Positions 47,622 through 56,562 of a DNA stretch of 64,000 nt are shown here, one piece after another. The stretch's first letter is position 1. Every line of letters begins with the position of its first letter. The position numbers were made by a program, and so were the translations under genes. This DNA comes from Bartonella sp. DB5-6 (GTDB lineage Bacteria; Pseudomonadota; Alphaproteobacteria; Rhizobiales; Rhizobiaceae): the NCBI RefSeq assembly GCF_000278115.1, contig NZ_JH725116.1, forward strand, positions 144,786-208,785, written 5' to 3'. Below the pieces are notes generated by a model. That model ran no database searches. It had not been told where the DNA came from and saw nothing but the letters and a program-made list of their open reading frames with translations.

Positions 47622-50135
47622 TCATTTTAGTTTAATGTTTGTATGATTATTCCGTTCACGCCACCAATCTCCTAACAGGAGTAAAATAGGAGCGGCAATA
47701 AAGATCGAGGACGATGTTGCAATTATAATTCCAAAGACCATGGGCAATGCAAAGTTATGGACAGCACTTCCTCCCCATATAGCCATAGGCAACATAGCGA
47801 GAATTGTTGTCGCTGATGTAAAGAGACAGCGGACAAGAACTTGACTAATTGAGAAATCAATCAGTTCACGCAGTGGCATTTTTTTATAAAGGCGCATATT
47901 TTCGCGCATTCGGTCATAGACAACGACCTTATCATTTATGGAATAACCAACAATTGTTAAAAGAGCAGCGATGGCTGTTAAATTGAAATCAAATTGAAAT
48001 AAAGCAAAAAAACCAATCATTTTGGTGGTATCTAAGATGAGCGTTACAATTGCTCCAACTGCAAAGAACCATTCGAAGCGCAACCATATATAGAGGGACA
48101 TGGCAATTGCAGCGAGAATAACAGCAGTAAAAGCAGCGGTGGCAAGCTCGCCTGAAATTTTGGGACCAACAACCTCTATCTGATCGAATGTGACATCAGG
48201 ATAGATGCTTTGTACAGCTGTCTTAACCTTATCAATGACGATACTTTGTTGCGCTTCGCTGCCACTTTGCTTCTGCATGCGAATGAGCACAGTATTTGCA
48301 TTATCCATATTTTGTAGAGTAACTTCACCGATATCAAGGGTAGAAAGCCTTGAACGTAAAGTTGCTAAATCTGCTGGTGTTTTGGTGGTAACAGTCATTT
48401 GGCTTCCACCAATAAAATCAATTCCGAAATTCAAGCCAGGTTTAAAAAATAGAAAAACTGAAGCAAGTGATAAAACAATAGAGACGCCAATACCAATAAA
48501 GCGTGCTTTCATAAAGCGAAAAGTGGTATTGTGTGGGATAACATTAAAATTAGACTTAAGATGCAGCGTTTTAATTTTCCATTTACGGACAACCCAAATC
48601 ATCATGATGCGTACAATTGTGATATTCGTGAACATGGAAATGATAATACCAAGTAACATTGTTACAGCAAAACCGCGAACAGGACCGGTGCCAAACCAAA
48701 ATAGTAAAATAGTTGCAATAATTGCGGTAACATTGGCATCAACGATAGTTGCAAAAGCGTGTTTGAATCCACGATCTAAGGCAGCAAAGGCGCTGATACC
48801 TTTTCTACTTTCTTCACGGATACGTTCATTGATGAGAATATTGGCATCAACGGCGATACCGATACCTAAAATAATACCAGCAATACCGGGGAGTGTGAGT
48901 GTCGCACCGAGGAGACTTAGAGCAGCAAATGTTAAAATAGTGTGGAGCGCTAGTGCTATATTCGCAATGATACCCCAAAACCCATAGAGAAGAAAAATAA
49001 AAACCGTAACAAGAATAAAACCAATTATGCCGGTATAAAGCCCAATTTGGATGGCGTCAGCACCAAGATTTGGACCTACAGTTCTTTCTTCAATTACCGT
49101 TAATGGTGCAGGTAAAGAACCAGCGCGGAGGAGTGCAGCCAGAGTTGATGCTTCTTTGGGGGCAAAGTTTCCTGTAATTTGACCTTGTCCATTCGGAATG
49201 ACGCTATTGATGGTAGGAGCCGTCAAAACTTTGTTATCAAGAACGATTGCAAAAGGGCGGTTAATATTTTGTCGTGTTATCTCAGCGAATATTTTTGCAC
49301 CAGCGGAATTCATAGTGAATGAAATAATAGATCTTCCTGGTATTTGCGGATCAAAACCTGCGCGGGCATCTTTCAATACATTTCCATCTAAGGCGATTTG
49401 ATTATAAATTGCATAGCGTTGTGTTTCATCAGTATATCCAGGAAGGATTGAAACACCTGCGGGTGGATTATTTATATCCACATCAGAGGGTACAAGATGA
49501 AAGGTCATCTTAGCAGTTGTTCCTAAAAGATCACGCAGCTGTTTTGGGTCTTGTAAGCCTGGCAGTTGAACCATAATACGATCGGTTCCTACTTTTTGGA
49601 TGGCTGGCTCAGTAACACCAACTTGATCTATACGTCTACGGATGATTTCTAAGCTTTGTTCGATAGCATTGTTAATACGATCTTTCATACCAGCTTCAGT
49701 TAATATGATACGAATAGTTTCATTTTGAGCACTGATAGTGATATCATTGGCTGTAGCACCAAAGCTACTGTGTATGGGGGTTATCAATGTCTTCAAAGCT
49801 GAGAGTGCTTTGTCAATTTGTGATGGATCAGAAATAAGTGCAACAACGCCTCCTTCGATGATACGAACACTCGCTGTACGGATTTGTTTTTCACGTAGTA
49901 TGTTACGCACATTTGCTAAAATTATGTGTAATTGATCGCGTTTTAATGTTTTACTATCGACTTCAAGTAGGAGAGAAGAGCCTCCTTGAAGGTCAAGCCC
50001 AAGTGTCACACGGGTGTTAGTTAAGAATTGTGAGTTTGTAACCTGTTCTTGCGAAAATAAATTGGGCAAAGCAACGTAAATGCTGCTTAGAAGGATAAGA
50101 CAATAAAGAGTAATTAACCAACTGGGTGTACGCAT
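47622..50135 (-). CDS. secDF: Fused SecD-SecF preprotein translocase subunit
   Basis: 837 aa combining SecD (residues ~1-510) and SecF (~530-830) in one chain. SecD shows VTLGLDLQGGSSLLLEVDSK near the N-terminus, DRIMVQLPGLQDPKQLRDLL in the periplasmic P1 head, and GIAVDANILINERIREESRK. SecF shows KPGLNFGIDFIGGSQMTVTT and the membrane motif TIVGYSINDKVVVYDRMREN. It has twelve membrane helices. It uses proton flow to pull secreted proteins across the inner membrane after SecYEG/SecA. No yajC lies upstream within this window. Confidence 0.95.
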   Translation of the reverse strand: MRTPSWLITLYCLILLSSIYVALPNLFSQEQVTNSQFLTNTRVTLGLDLQGGSSLLLEVDSKTLKRDQLHIILANVRNILREKQIRTASVRIIEGGVVALISDPSQIDKALSALKTLITPIHSSFGATANDITISAQNETIRIILTEAGMKDRINNAIEQSLEIIRRRIDQVGVTEPAIQKVGTDRIMVQLPGLQDPKQLRDLLGTTAKMTFHLVPSDVDINNPPAGVSILPGYTDETQRYAIYNQIALDGNVLKDARAGFDPQIPGRSIISFTMNSAGAKIFAEITRQNINRPFAIVLDNKVLTAPTINSVIPNGQGQITGNFAPKEASTLAALLRAGSLPAPLTVIEERTVGPNLGADAIQIGLYTGIIGFILVTVFIFLLYGFWGIIANIALALHTILTFAALSLLGATLTLPGIAGIILGIGIAVDANILINERIREESRKGISAFAALDRGFKHAFATIVDANVTAIIATILLFWFGTGPVRGFAVTMLLGIIISMFTNITIVRIMMIWVVRKWKIKTLHLKSNFNVIPHNTTFRFMKARFIGIGVSIVLSLASVFLFFKPGLNFGIDFIGGSQMTVTTKTPADLATLRSRLSTLDIGEVTLQNMDNANTVLIRMQKQSGSEAQQSIVIDKVKTAVQSIYPDVTFDQIEVVGPKISGELATAAFTAVILAAIAMSLYIWLRFEWFFAVGAIVTLILDTTKMIGFFALFQFDFNLTAIAALLTIVGYSINDKVVVYDRMRENMRLYKKMPLRELIDFSISQVLVRCLFTSATTILAMLPMAIWGGSAVHNFALPMVFGIIIATSSSIFIAAPILLLLGDWWRERNNHTNIKLK

Positions 50136-50174
50136 GATATATTCCGCTAATAGGCAATCTAATAGTTATTAAAG

Positions 50175-50591
50175 TTAAAGGTAGAGTTTAAGATGATAGT
50201 TGCATAATTCAAGAAAGAGGGGAGGAGCGCGTTTATTTGAAAAATATTGTGTTTGAAGGTTTCCAAGTCGTATGCAAATAGCTAGAATAATCATTAAAAA
50301 TAGCTTTAACGTTGGGGTGTTTTGAAAAGTACTGATAGGCAGAATAGGATCTGTGTGGGGTGTTCTAAGCTTTTTATTTCCCGTTGTTGCAACATTTAAT
50401 TGAGGATGCTTGTTGTGTGGTTCAAGCGTATTTTTTTTAACTATATTACTTGCTTGTAGCTGTTTGAGCCAATAGGTGCGTGCTCCTAGATTATTTGTCA
50501 ACAATACGCCAAAGCTGGACAGAAGAAGCCAAGTCGCAAAAGGGAGAAAATTTTCTTTTTTGCAATAAAAGCGCAAAAAAAGCATGCCCAA
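50175..50591 (-). CDS. Possible small membrane protein upstream of secDF
   Basis: 138 aa with a hydrophobic segment near each end (FATWLLLSSFGVLLTNNLGA; LKLFLMIILAICIRLGN) and a basic, Pro/Thr-rich middle. The start codon follows an AAGGGATTTGGGC region on the minus strand. I recognise no family, and the composition is only weakly protein-like. It is on the secDF strand, 39 bases upstream of it. It could be a chance frame. Confidence 0.3.
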   Translation of the reverse strand: MGMLFLRFYCKKENFLPFATWLLLSSFGVLLTNNLGARTYWLKQLQASNIVKKNTLEPHNKHPQLNVATTGNKKLRTPHTDPILPISTFQNTPTLKLFLMIILAICIRLGNLQTQYFSNKRAPPLFLELCNYHLKLYL

Positions 50592-50764
50592 ATCCCTTCT
50601 TTTTTAATCTTTATTGAGTCCATTACCATTAGTTCTTCTCTTACTTATCAGTATTATAGGATGAGGGAAAGCTTTTATAAGCTTATTCTATAAAAGTTGA
50701 AAAGATTTGCCTCATGTCATATTTTAAGAAGGGATAGGTCCCTCTTTATACATTTAAGGTAGAT

Positions 50765-53140
50765 ATGTTTGCATTTTTTAGAAAAAAATTACGCATACTT
50801 TTCTTTATTTGCGGAATTATTATTGTATTCAGCTCTTGTGCATGGGGAGATATTGGGCCGCAAGATGCAGTCATTGAACAACCAATAACTTCTCACTCAA
50901 TTGATGAAATTATTCAACAACAACAGATTGTTATTAAGAATCTTGAACGTGATACGGAAACTTTAAAAAAAGATTTTGAAAATAAATTAGAAGATGAGGG
51001 TTCTTTGTCAGAATTGCGGTTGCGTGCACGAGATATCAGTAAACGTGCCATAGAAGAGGCATTTGTTTTGCGTACTCCTCTTGATGATATTAATACACTC
51101 CTTGATCAATTAACAGAGCTCCATGAAGAGCTAAAAAACTTGAAAAACTTAAGTAAGGAGCGATCTTACTTGATAGAGAAAAAAGCTAAGATTAATAGTA
51201 TAGTGCTTCGTTTTGAAGCAATCTTTTTGACTGCAAATAGAATAGCCGAACTTTCTATTTCTCAATCTCGAGAGCTTTTTAAACGCACACTTACACACAG
51301 GCTTGAGTTTTCTCTCCCAATGATTAAACATCTCACCCAGAAAACAAAAGAGGCTTCATCTGATTTTCTTTTTCTGTTGAACTCTTGGTGGAACTTCTTG
51401 TTTTATTTCAAATTATTACAGCTATTTCTTTCTTTTTTGATTCCGCTTTTTATCGCTTTGGGACTTTCTTATTTTTCTCATAAGGTTCTTTCACATGTGC
51501 GCTGCCACTTTACCAAGAACAACGAGGAAGTATCTTATTTACAACGCTTATTGATCGCTTTTGTTTCTGTTCTCTTACCTTCGCTTGTGTGTTTTGTTTG
51601 CGTTTATCTTGTATTATTCTTATTTCGTGGGTTTAGTTTGGATCCAGGGAAACTCACAACAGTATTTGATATGGTAGGATGCCAAATTATATTAATCTTT
51701 TTGATAAATCGTTTAGCCGTTGTTCTTTTATCACCAAATAGGGCCCATGTGCATCTTCTCAATATTGCACCGTCGGCAGCACATCAATTGGTGATTTTAC
51801 TTACTTCTTTAGGTGCAATTTTGGCATTTGATGCTGTTCTCGATAGTATTTATCAAATAGTTTCAGCCTCTCTTTCTTTGACAATTGCCAAAAGTTTCGT
51901 TTCTGTTTTTTTTGTCGCGATACTACTGTTTATTATTTCATTTGTGCCTTTGCGGTTTAGACGTGGGGATTCTCAAAGTGAAGAGAGAGAGCCGCATTTT
52001 TGGCCGCTTTATATACGTATTCCTCTCATTTTATTGGGATTATTGCTGATTGTGATGGATTTTTTAGGATATGTTGGTCTGGCGCGTTTTATTATGCAGC
52101 AAATTATAATCGGTGGAGCATTTTTGGTTTTAATGTATTTGGGGATAAAAAGCGCTCAAGCAATCGGAACTAAAGGACAATTTATGAAAACGAGCGTTGG
52201 TCATATTTTAATGCAATGGTTGCATTTAGAAGAGAAAACGATGAATCAATTGGGGATTGTTATTAGTATTTTCCTCAATTTTGTTGTTGTCGTATTTTGT
52301 GTAATGCCAATCGTTGCACAGTTTGGATTTTCGTACTCTGATTTCAGAACAGTGATGTGGCAGTTGATGACTGGTTTTCAAATTGGAAATGTGTCTATTT
52401 CTTTAATTTCTATTGTAACAGGAATTGTTGTTTTCTTCTTTTGTTTTTTTGGCATTCGTCAATTTATCGGTTGGCTGGATGGTACTGTATTGGCGCATAG
52501 TGAATTCGATTCTGGTGTGCGTAATTCTATCAAAACGGTTATAAATTATTGCGGTGTTGTCGTGTCAGCTTTGATAGGGCTGTCAATGGCAGGTTTAGAT
52601 CTGAAAAATTTTGCGCTTATTGCTGGTGGGCTTTCGCTTGGTATAGGCTTTGGATTGCAAAATATTGTTCAAAACTTTGTTTCTGGTCTGATTATTTTGG
52701 TTGGAAGACCATTTAAACTAGGAGATTATGTAGAATCTGGATCAGTGGGTGGTATTGTAAAACGTATTAATGTGCGTGCAACGGAACTTGAAACATTTCA
52801 GCGCAAGACGATTATTATTCCTAATTCAAGTCTTATCAATAATAATGTCAGTAACTGGACTCGGCGTAGTAAAATGGGGCGTATTGATATCCCTGTTACT
52901 GTGTCCTCAAATCTTGCTCCAGATCGTGTTGTTGAAATTTTGTTAGAGATTGCTTCTGCAACAGAAGGGGTTTTAAAAAATCCTGCACCACAAGTGAGTT
53001 TTACGGCATTTGATAGTAAGAAATTTTCATTTAATTTGGCTATCTATGTGCCTAATATCACCGCGCCTTCTAAGGTGACTAATACTCTTCGCTTTGTATT
53101 ATATAAGCGTTTTCTCGAGGAAGGAATTCTAGAATGCTAA
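50765..53140 (+). CDS. Large MscS-family mechanosensitive channel with periplasmic coiled-coil domain
   Basis: 791 aa. Signal peptide (ILFFICGIIIVFSSCAWG), then a periplasmic coiled coil (~35-190: IIQQQQIVIKNLERDTETLK), then about 11 membrane helices, and the MscS pore and beta domain at ~615-780. Pore helix: LIAGGLSLGIGFGLQNIVQN; beta domain: VGRPFKLGDYVESGSVGGIV and TIIIPNSSLINNNVSNWTRR. The layout is of the MscK/YbdG-like long MscS proteins that vent solutes under hypo-osmotic shock. It overlaps the next gene by 7 bases. Confidence 0.9.
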   Translation: MFAFFRKKLRILFFICGIIIVFSSCAWGDIGPQDAVIEQPITSHSIDEIIQQQQIVIKNLERDTETLKKDFENKLEDEGSLSELRLRARDISKRAIEEAFVLRTPLDDINTLLDQLTELHEELKNLKNLSKERSYLIEKKAKINSIVLRFEAIFLTANRIAELSISQSRELFKRTLTHRLEFSLPMIKHLTQKTKEASSDFLFLLNSWWNFLFYFKLLQLFLSFLIPLFIALGLSYFSHKVLSHVRCHFTKNNEEVSYLQRLLIAFVSVLLPSLVCFVCVYLVLFLFRGFSLDPGKLTTVFDMVGCQIILIFLINRLAVVLLSPNRAHVHLLNIAPSAAHQLVILLTSLGAILAFDAVLDSIYQIVSASLSLTIAKSFVSVFFVAILLFIISFVPLRFRRGDSQSEEREPHFWPLYIRIPLILLGLLLIVMDFLGYVGLARFIMQQIIIGGAFLVLMYLGIKSAQAIGTKGQFMKTSVGHILMQWLHLEEKTMNQLGIVISIFLNFVVVVFCVMPIVAQFGFSYSDFRTVMWQLMTGFQIGNVSISLISIVTGIVVFFFCFFGIRQFIGWLDGTVLAHSEFDSGVRNSIKTVINYCGVVVSALIGLSMAGLDLKNFALIAGGLSLGIGFGLQNIVQNFVSGLIILVGRPFKLGDYVESGSVGGIVKRINVRATELETFQRKTIIIPNSSLINNNVSNWTRRSKMGRIDIPVTVSSNLAPDRVVEILLEIASATEGVLKNPAPQVSFTAFDSKKFSFNLAIYVPNITAPSKVTNTLRFVLYKRFLEEGILEC

Positions 53141-53406
53141 AATGTTTTCACGTTTTTATGGTGGTCGCACTGTTGGATATTTGGGCTGTGACAGCTTTTG
53201 CAGCAACTGTGAAAAATACTGATTCAAAGAAACAATCTCTCATCATTGTTGAAGGGAGTATACCTTTAAATATTTCGTTGAATACTCATCAAACAGTTAC
53301 AATTTGTATGAAGGGGTGTTTTATTACTTTTCCTAATAAAGACCGTTTTGCAATAATGGCAGAAGATCATATAGAAATCAACAAAGGTAGAGCCATTTTT
53401 AAATAA
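53134..53406 (+). CDS. Small exported protein of unknown function
   Basis: 90 aa with a signal peptide (VFMVVALLDIWAVTAFAATV, probable cut after AFA). The mature part (~65 residues) is beta-rich with two Cys near CMKGC and ends KGRAIFK. It starts inside the last codons of the MscS gene, so it is translationally coupled. A role linked to the channel is possible but not shown. Confidence 0.6.
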   Translation: MLKCFHVFMVVALLDIWAVTAFAATVKNTDSKKQSLIIVEGSIPLNISLNTHQTVTICMKGCFITFPNKDRFAIMAEDHIEINKGRAIFK

Positions 53407-53850
53407 AATGGCTTCAGGTTTTTGTTATTCGGTAAAATATAAAGGGGAGAAAAGATATGATTTTAGTATGAGATTGCACATCGGGTAAGTGAGATAGACA
53501 GACTTTTTATGTGCAAAATTTGGAATATGTGTTTTCAGGATGCTGGTTTTTCAACATTTCTGAAAATAACTAATTAGAATAAAATCAGTTTTGTAGTTTT
53601 GATACGACAGTTTGAATGAGAAGAGTATAACAGTTTTATTTTTGAAAATAAAAGATCACAGCTATTTTAGCCAAATTTTATATTTATAAATATTGATAAT
53701 GTATAAATATTAAAAAATTATTTGCTAATCTTCAATTTTTATGTGACTATATAAAAGTATATATTATTTTGCAGTGTAAAATTTTAAGCACTTTGTTTTT
53801 TTAATGTAATTTTTGATTATATTTGAATAATAGTAGTGGGGTATAATTTT
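53407..53850. other. Very AT-rich upstream region of the Hbp gene
   Basis: About 440 bases, strongly AT-rich, without an open frame. It presumably carries the hbp promoter. In B. quintana hbp genes are iron/heme controlled through Irr; I did not identify a binding site with confidence. Confidence 0.5.
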
Positions 53851-54735
53851 ATGAATACAAAATTTATAACAGCATCCGTTTTTATTTTTGTTTCAGCTTC
53901 TATGGTTCAGGCCGCAGATGTGGTTGTTTCTGAGCCGCCAGAACATGTTGCTTCGTCAGTTGTTGTTTCTCCACCTTTTTCTTGGGTAGGCTTTTATTTT
54001 GGAGGCCAAGTTGGTGGTTTTTCAAGTAAACTTTCTGCAACTACTCGTGATGGGGATATTCCTCTTTTTCCTGATGAAAGAAGTAAAAATAAAAAGTGGG
54101 TGCCATTTGAGAAGAAATATTTACCTGAACTCTCTGGTTTTGTAGGTGGCTTTTATTTAGGTGCCAATATGGATCTTGGCAATAATTTTATCTTGGGTAT
54201 TGATACAGACATACTTCTTTCTGGTCGAAAAAATACAAAAACTACAGTTCACTATGATGATTCTGGTGAAGTTAGAGGTAAAAAACTCTCAGAGGAAGAA
54301 ACGGATTCAGAGGAGGGAAGAGAAGATTCTCAATCAGCTATGAAAAATTACAGAGAAGCAGGAAGAATAGAAAAGAACAGCGTAACTTTTGGCCACAAAT
54401 TAAAAGAGAAATGGGTTGGTGGCACACGGATGCGTATTGGTTTTGCTGCTGATCGTATTATGCCGTATATCTCTGGTGGTTTTGCTTATGGACAATTTCA
54501 AGATATTATGTCGACATCTATTACTGGAACAGAGCCCTTTAATGCTATATCAGATGATACAAAGATGATGATTGGTTATACTCTTGGTGGTGGTGTTGAC
54601 TTTGCAATGGCAGATAATGTTATTTTGCGTGCGGAATACCGTTATTCAGATTTTGGTAAAAAGAAATTCAAAGACGAGATTGAGCTTAATTACAAGACAA
54701 ATGATTTTCGTATTGGTGTAGCTTATAAATTTTAA
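53851..54735 (+). CDS. Hemin-binding outer-membrane porin of the Hbp/Pap31 (Omp25) family
   Basis: 294 aa. Signal peptide ending SMVQA-AD, then an 8-strand Omp25/OmpA-like barrel: FSWVGFYFGGQVGGFSSKL, SGFVGGFYLGANMDLGNNFI, GGTRMRIGFAADRIMPYISG, NVILRAEYRYSDFGKKKF, and the terminal FRIGVAYKF ending in Phe for BAM insertion. A long charged loop (DDSGEVRGKKLSEEETDSEE... ~50 residues) is probably exposed. Bartonella Hbp proteins bind hemin and matrix proteins. The GTG 15 bases earlier is in frame, but ATG 53851 gives a proper signal peptide. Which Hbp paralogue it is cannot be told. Confidence 0.85.
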   Translation: MNTKFITASVFIFVSASMVQAADVVVSEPPEHVASSVVVSPPFSWVGFYFGGQVGGFSSKLSATTRDGDIPLFPDERSKNKKWVPFEKKYLPELSGFVGGFYLGANMDLGNNFILGIDTDILLSGRKNTKTTVHYDDSGEVRGKKLSEEETDSEEGREDSQSAMKNYREAGRIEKNSVTFGHKLKEKWVGGTRMRIGFAADRIMPYISGGFAYGQFQDIMSTSITGTEPFNAISDDTKMMIGYTLGGGVDFAMADNVILRAEYRYSDFGKKKFKDEIELNYKTNDFRIGVAYKF

Positions 54736-55061
54736 TTTTGCGCGCTTAAATTAGCTCTCAGGGGTTCTGTCTTTGATGGAACCTTTATTTGCTATTCTGT
54801 AAAATGTTATCTTTTGTGATGGAAAGGAAGTCCTTAATTTTCAATGTTTGTGGTCAAGTAGGGATGACTATGAGATTTCCATTTTTTTGAATGAAAGCTT
54901 TCAAGGTTATTGGCATTACTAAAATGCATGCTCAAAAAGAAGTTATGATTCGAAATCAAGATCGTTAAGTGCTGTTTGGTAGTGTATAATGGTGTAAAAA
55001 AGATAGTTTAGGTTTTTACATTCTAATAAACTGTTGGAAAATAATCGGGAATCCGTATACT

Positions 55062-55101
55062 GTGGTGCGGACGGCGGGCACCATTTGTGCACCAATTTTT
55101 T
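55062..55101 (+). other. GC-rich element with alternative pairings before the integrase
   Basis: GGTGC (55064-55068) can pair with GCACC at 55078-55082 or at 55089-55093; the second pairing is followed by six T. The rest of the 530-base stretch 54736-55268 is AT-rich and shows no gene. It might be an attenuator, a terminator or part of an attachment region. Confidence 0.35.
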
Positions 55102-55249
55102 CTTCCCTTAGAACTCTCTACAATATCACCTGATAGCGCGGTTTATCTTTTTTCTATTTAATAACTAATTGTTTTTATTTTATTTTATTTATTAAATTGC
55201 CTTTTGTATATAATCTTGGTACCAGATGAAAGCGCTCCAAGCGCGATTC

Positions 55250-55286
55250 AAAAGGTGGTTTTTAAAAGGTGGTTCAAAAGGTGGTT
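55250..55286 (+). repeat. Three direct repeats at the integrase start
   Basis: AAAAGGTGGTT occurs at 55250-55260, 55264-55274 and 55276-55286. The second and third copies contain the in-frame GTG codons at 55269 and 55281, and each AAAAGG could serve as a ribosome site. The repeats may be recombinase arm sites or translation-start duplications. Confidence 0.6.
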
Positions 55287-56456
55287 CGAAGAATAAGAAC
55301 ACGTGATAGACTATCTGTCTTATCTGTAAAAAATCTATCTAAAGGCAAATATGCTGACGGAGCTGGTTTATGGCTTATCAAAACTGCACCAGATCAAGGA
55401 CGATGGGTTTTTAGGTTTGACCTCAATAAAAGACGACGAGAAATGGGATTGGGCTCTTGTAGCAATGTATCTTTAAAAGAAGCACGGTTCAAGGCTTCAG
55501 CTTGTCGTGATCTTTTGGATCAAGGAATTGATCCAATTCACCAAAAACAAAAAGAAAATTTGCGTCGGGCAGGGGGTGGTATTTCTTTACGAGAAATTGT
55601 CTCAAGTGCTTTTGAAGCGAAAAAAAACGAATTGAAAAATGAAGGAAAAGCAGCAAGGTGGTTAACACCTCTTGAGTTACATGTTTTTCCTAAACTTGGT
55701 GATATGCCAATCACTGAACTGACGCAAGTTGATATAAAAGGATGCATTTCTCCCATTTGGAAGACAAAAAACGAAACAGCAAGTAAAGCTCTATCTCGCT
55801 TGAATATAGCTATAAAACATGCGGCGGCACTTGGTATAGATGTGGATATGCAATTGATACCAAAAGCAAAAGCTTTATTAGGAAAGTTTATTCAAAATAC
55901 CCAAAATATTCCAGCAATGCCATGGAAAGAAGTGCCTAAGTTTTTTCAATCTTTAAATGATGAGCTTGTATCAAATCTAGCTTTAAAACTTCTTATTTTG
56001 ACGGGTGTTCGTTCTACGCCAATTAGGCATATTCGGTCAGAAGAGATTTATGGATCAATATGGATTATTCCAAAAGAAAATATGAAGGGGATTGTTGGAA
56101 AGGTTTCTGATTTTCGTGTGCCGCTTACAGCTGAAGCGCTTGCTGTTATTGAAAAAGCAAAAAAAATAGAAAAAAATGGTTTTTTATTTTCAGGGAGTTC
56201 TGGAAAGCCTATATCTGATGTAACACTTTCTAAATTCATGAAAGACAAAGGTTTTAATTATAGACCTCATGGTTTTCGTTCAAGCTTACGTGATTGGATA
56301 GCAGAGACAACGTCAACACCATTTGAAATTGCAGAATTTGTTCTTGCGCATTCAGTTGGTAGTTCAGTGACGAAAGCTTATATGCGAACGGATTTTTTAG
56401 AGCAACGCCGTATCCTCTTAGGACAATGGGCGTCTTTTATATCAGGAAAGGCTTGA
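55269..56456 (+). CDS. Phage integrase, tyrosine recombinase (P4-type)
   Basis: 395 aa. N-terminal DUF4102-like arm-binding domain (LSKGKYADGAGLWLIKTAPD, RREMGLGSCSNVSLKEARFK), SAM-like core-binding domain (EIVSSAFEAKKNELKNEGKA), then the catalytic domain with Arg in TGVRSTPIRHIR, HGFRSSLRDW, His in LAHSVG and the Tyr nucleophile in KAYMRTD. It integrates and excises the second prophage. The start is GTG 55269 or 55281. No tRNA gene is adjacent in this window, so its att site is unclear. Confidence 0.92.
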   Translation: MVQKVVRRIRTRDRLSVLSVKNLSKGKYADGAGLWLIKTAPDQGRWVFRFDLNKRRREMGLGSCSNVSLKEARFKASACRDLLDQGIDPIHQKQKENLRRAGGGISLREIVSSAFEAKKNELKNEGKAARWLTPLELHVFPKLGDMPITELTQVDIKGCISPIWKTKNETASKALSRLNIAIKHAAALGIDVDMQLIPKAKALLGKFIQNTQNIPAMPWKEVPKFFQSLNDELVSNLALKLLILTGVRSTPIRHIRSEEIYGSIWIIPKENMKGIVGKVSDFRVPLTAEALAVIEKAKKIEKNGFLFSGSSGKPISDVTLSKFMKDKGFNYRPHGFRSSLRDWIAETTSTPFEIAEFVLAHSVGSSVTKAYMRTDFLEQRRILLGQWASFISGKA

Positions 56457-56562
56457 TAATATGTCTATTGTCGAGTCAGGTATCTAAGAAACACTTAAGT
56501 GATTAGCGGATAGATTACGGTATAATCTCTCTTTCCCTGCCTCAAAAGTGGGGAGGGAGAAA

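Noticed and set aside
48205..48987. 260-codon open frame opposite secDF
   Set aside because: Complement of a highly conserved membrane protein gene; the Arg/Ile/Thr-rich product looks artefactual.
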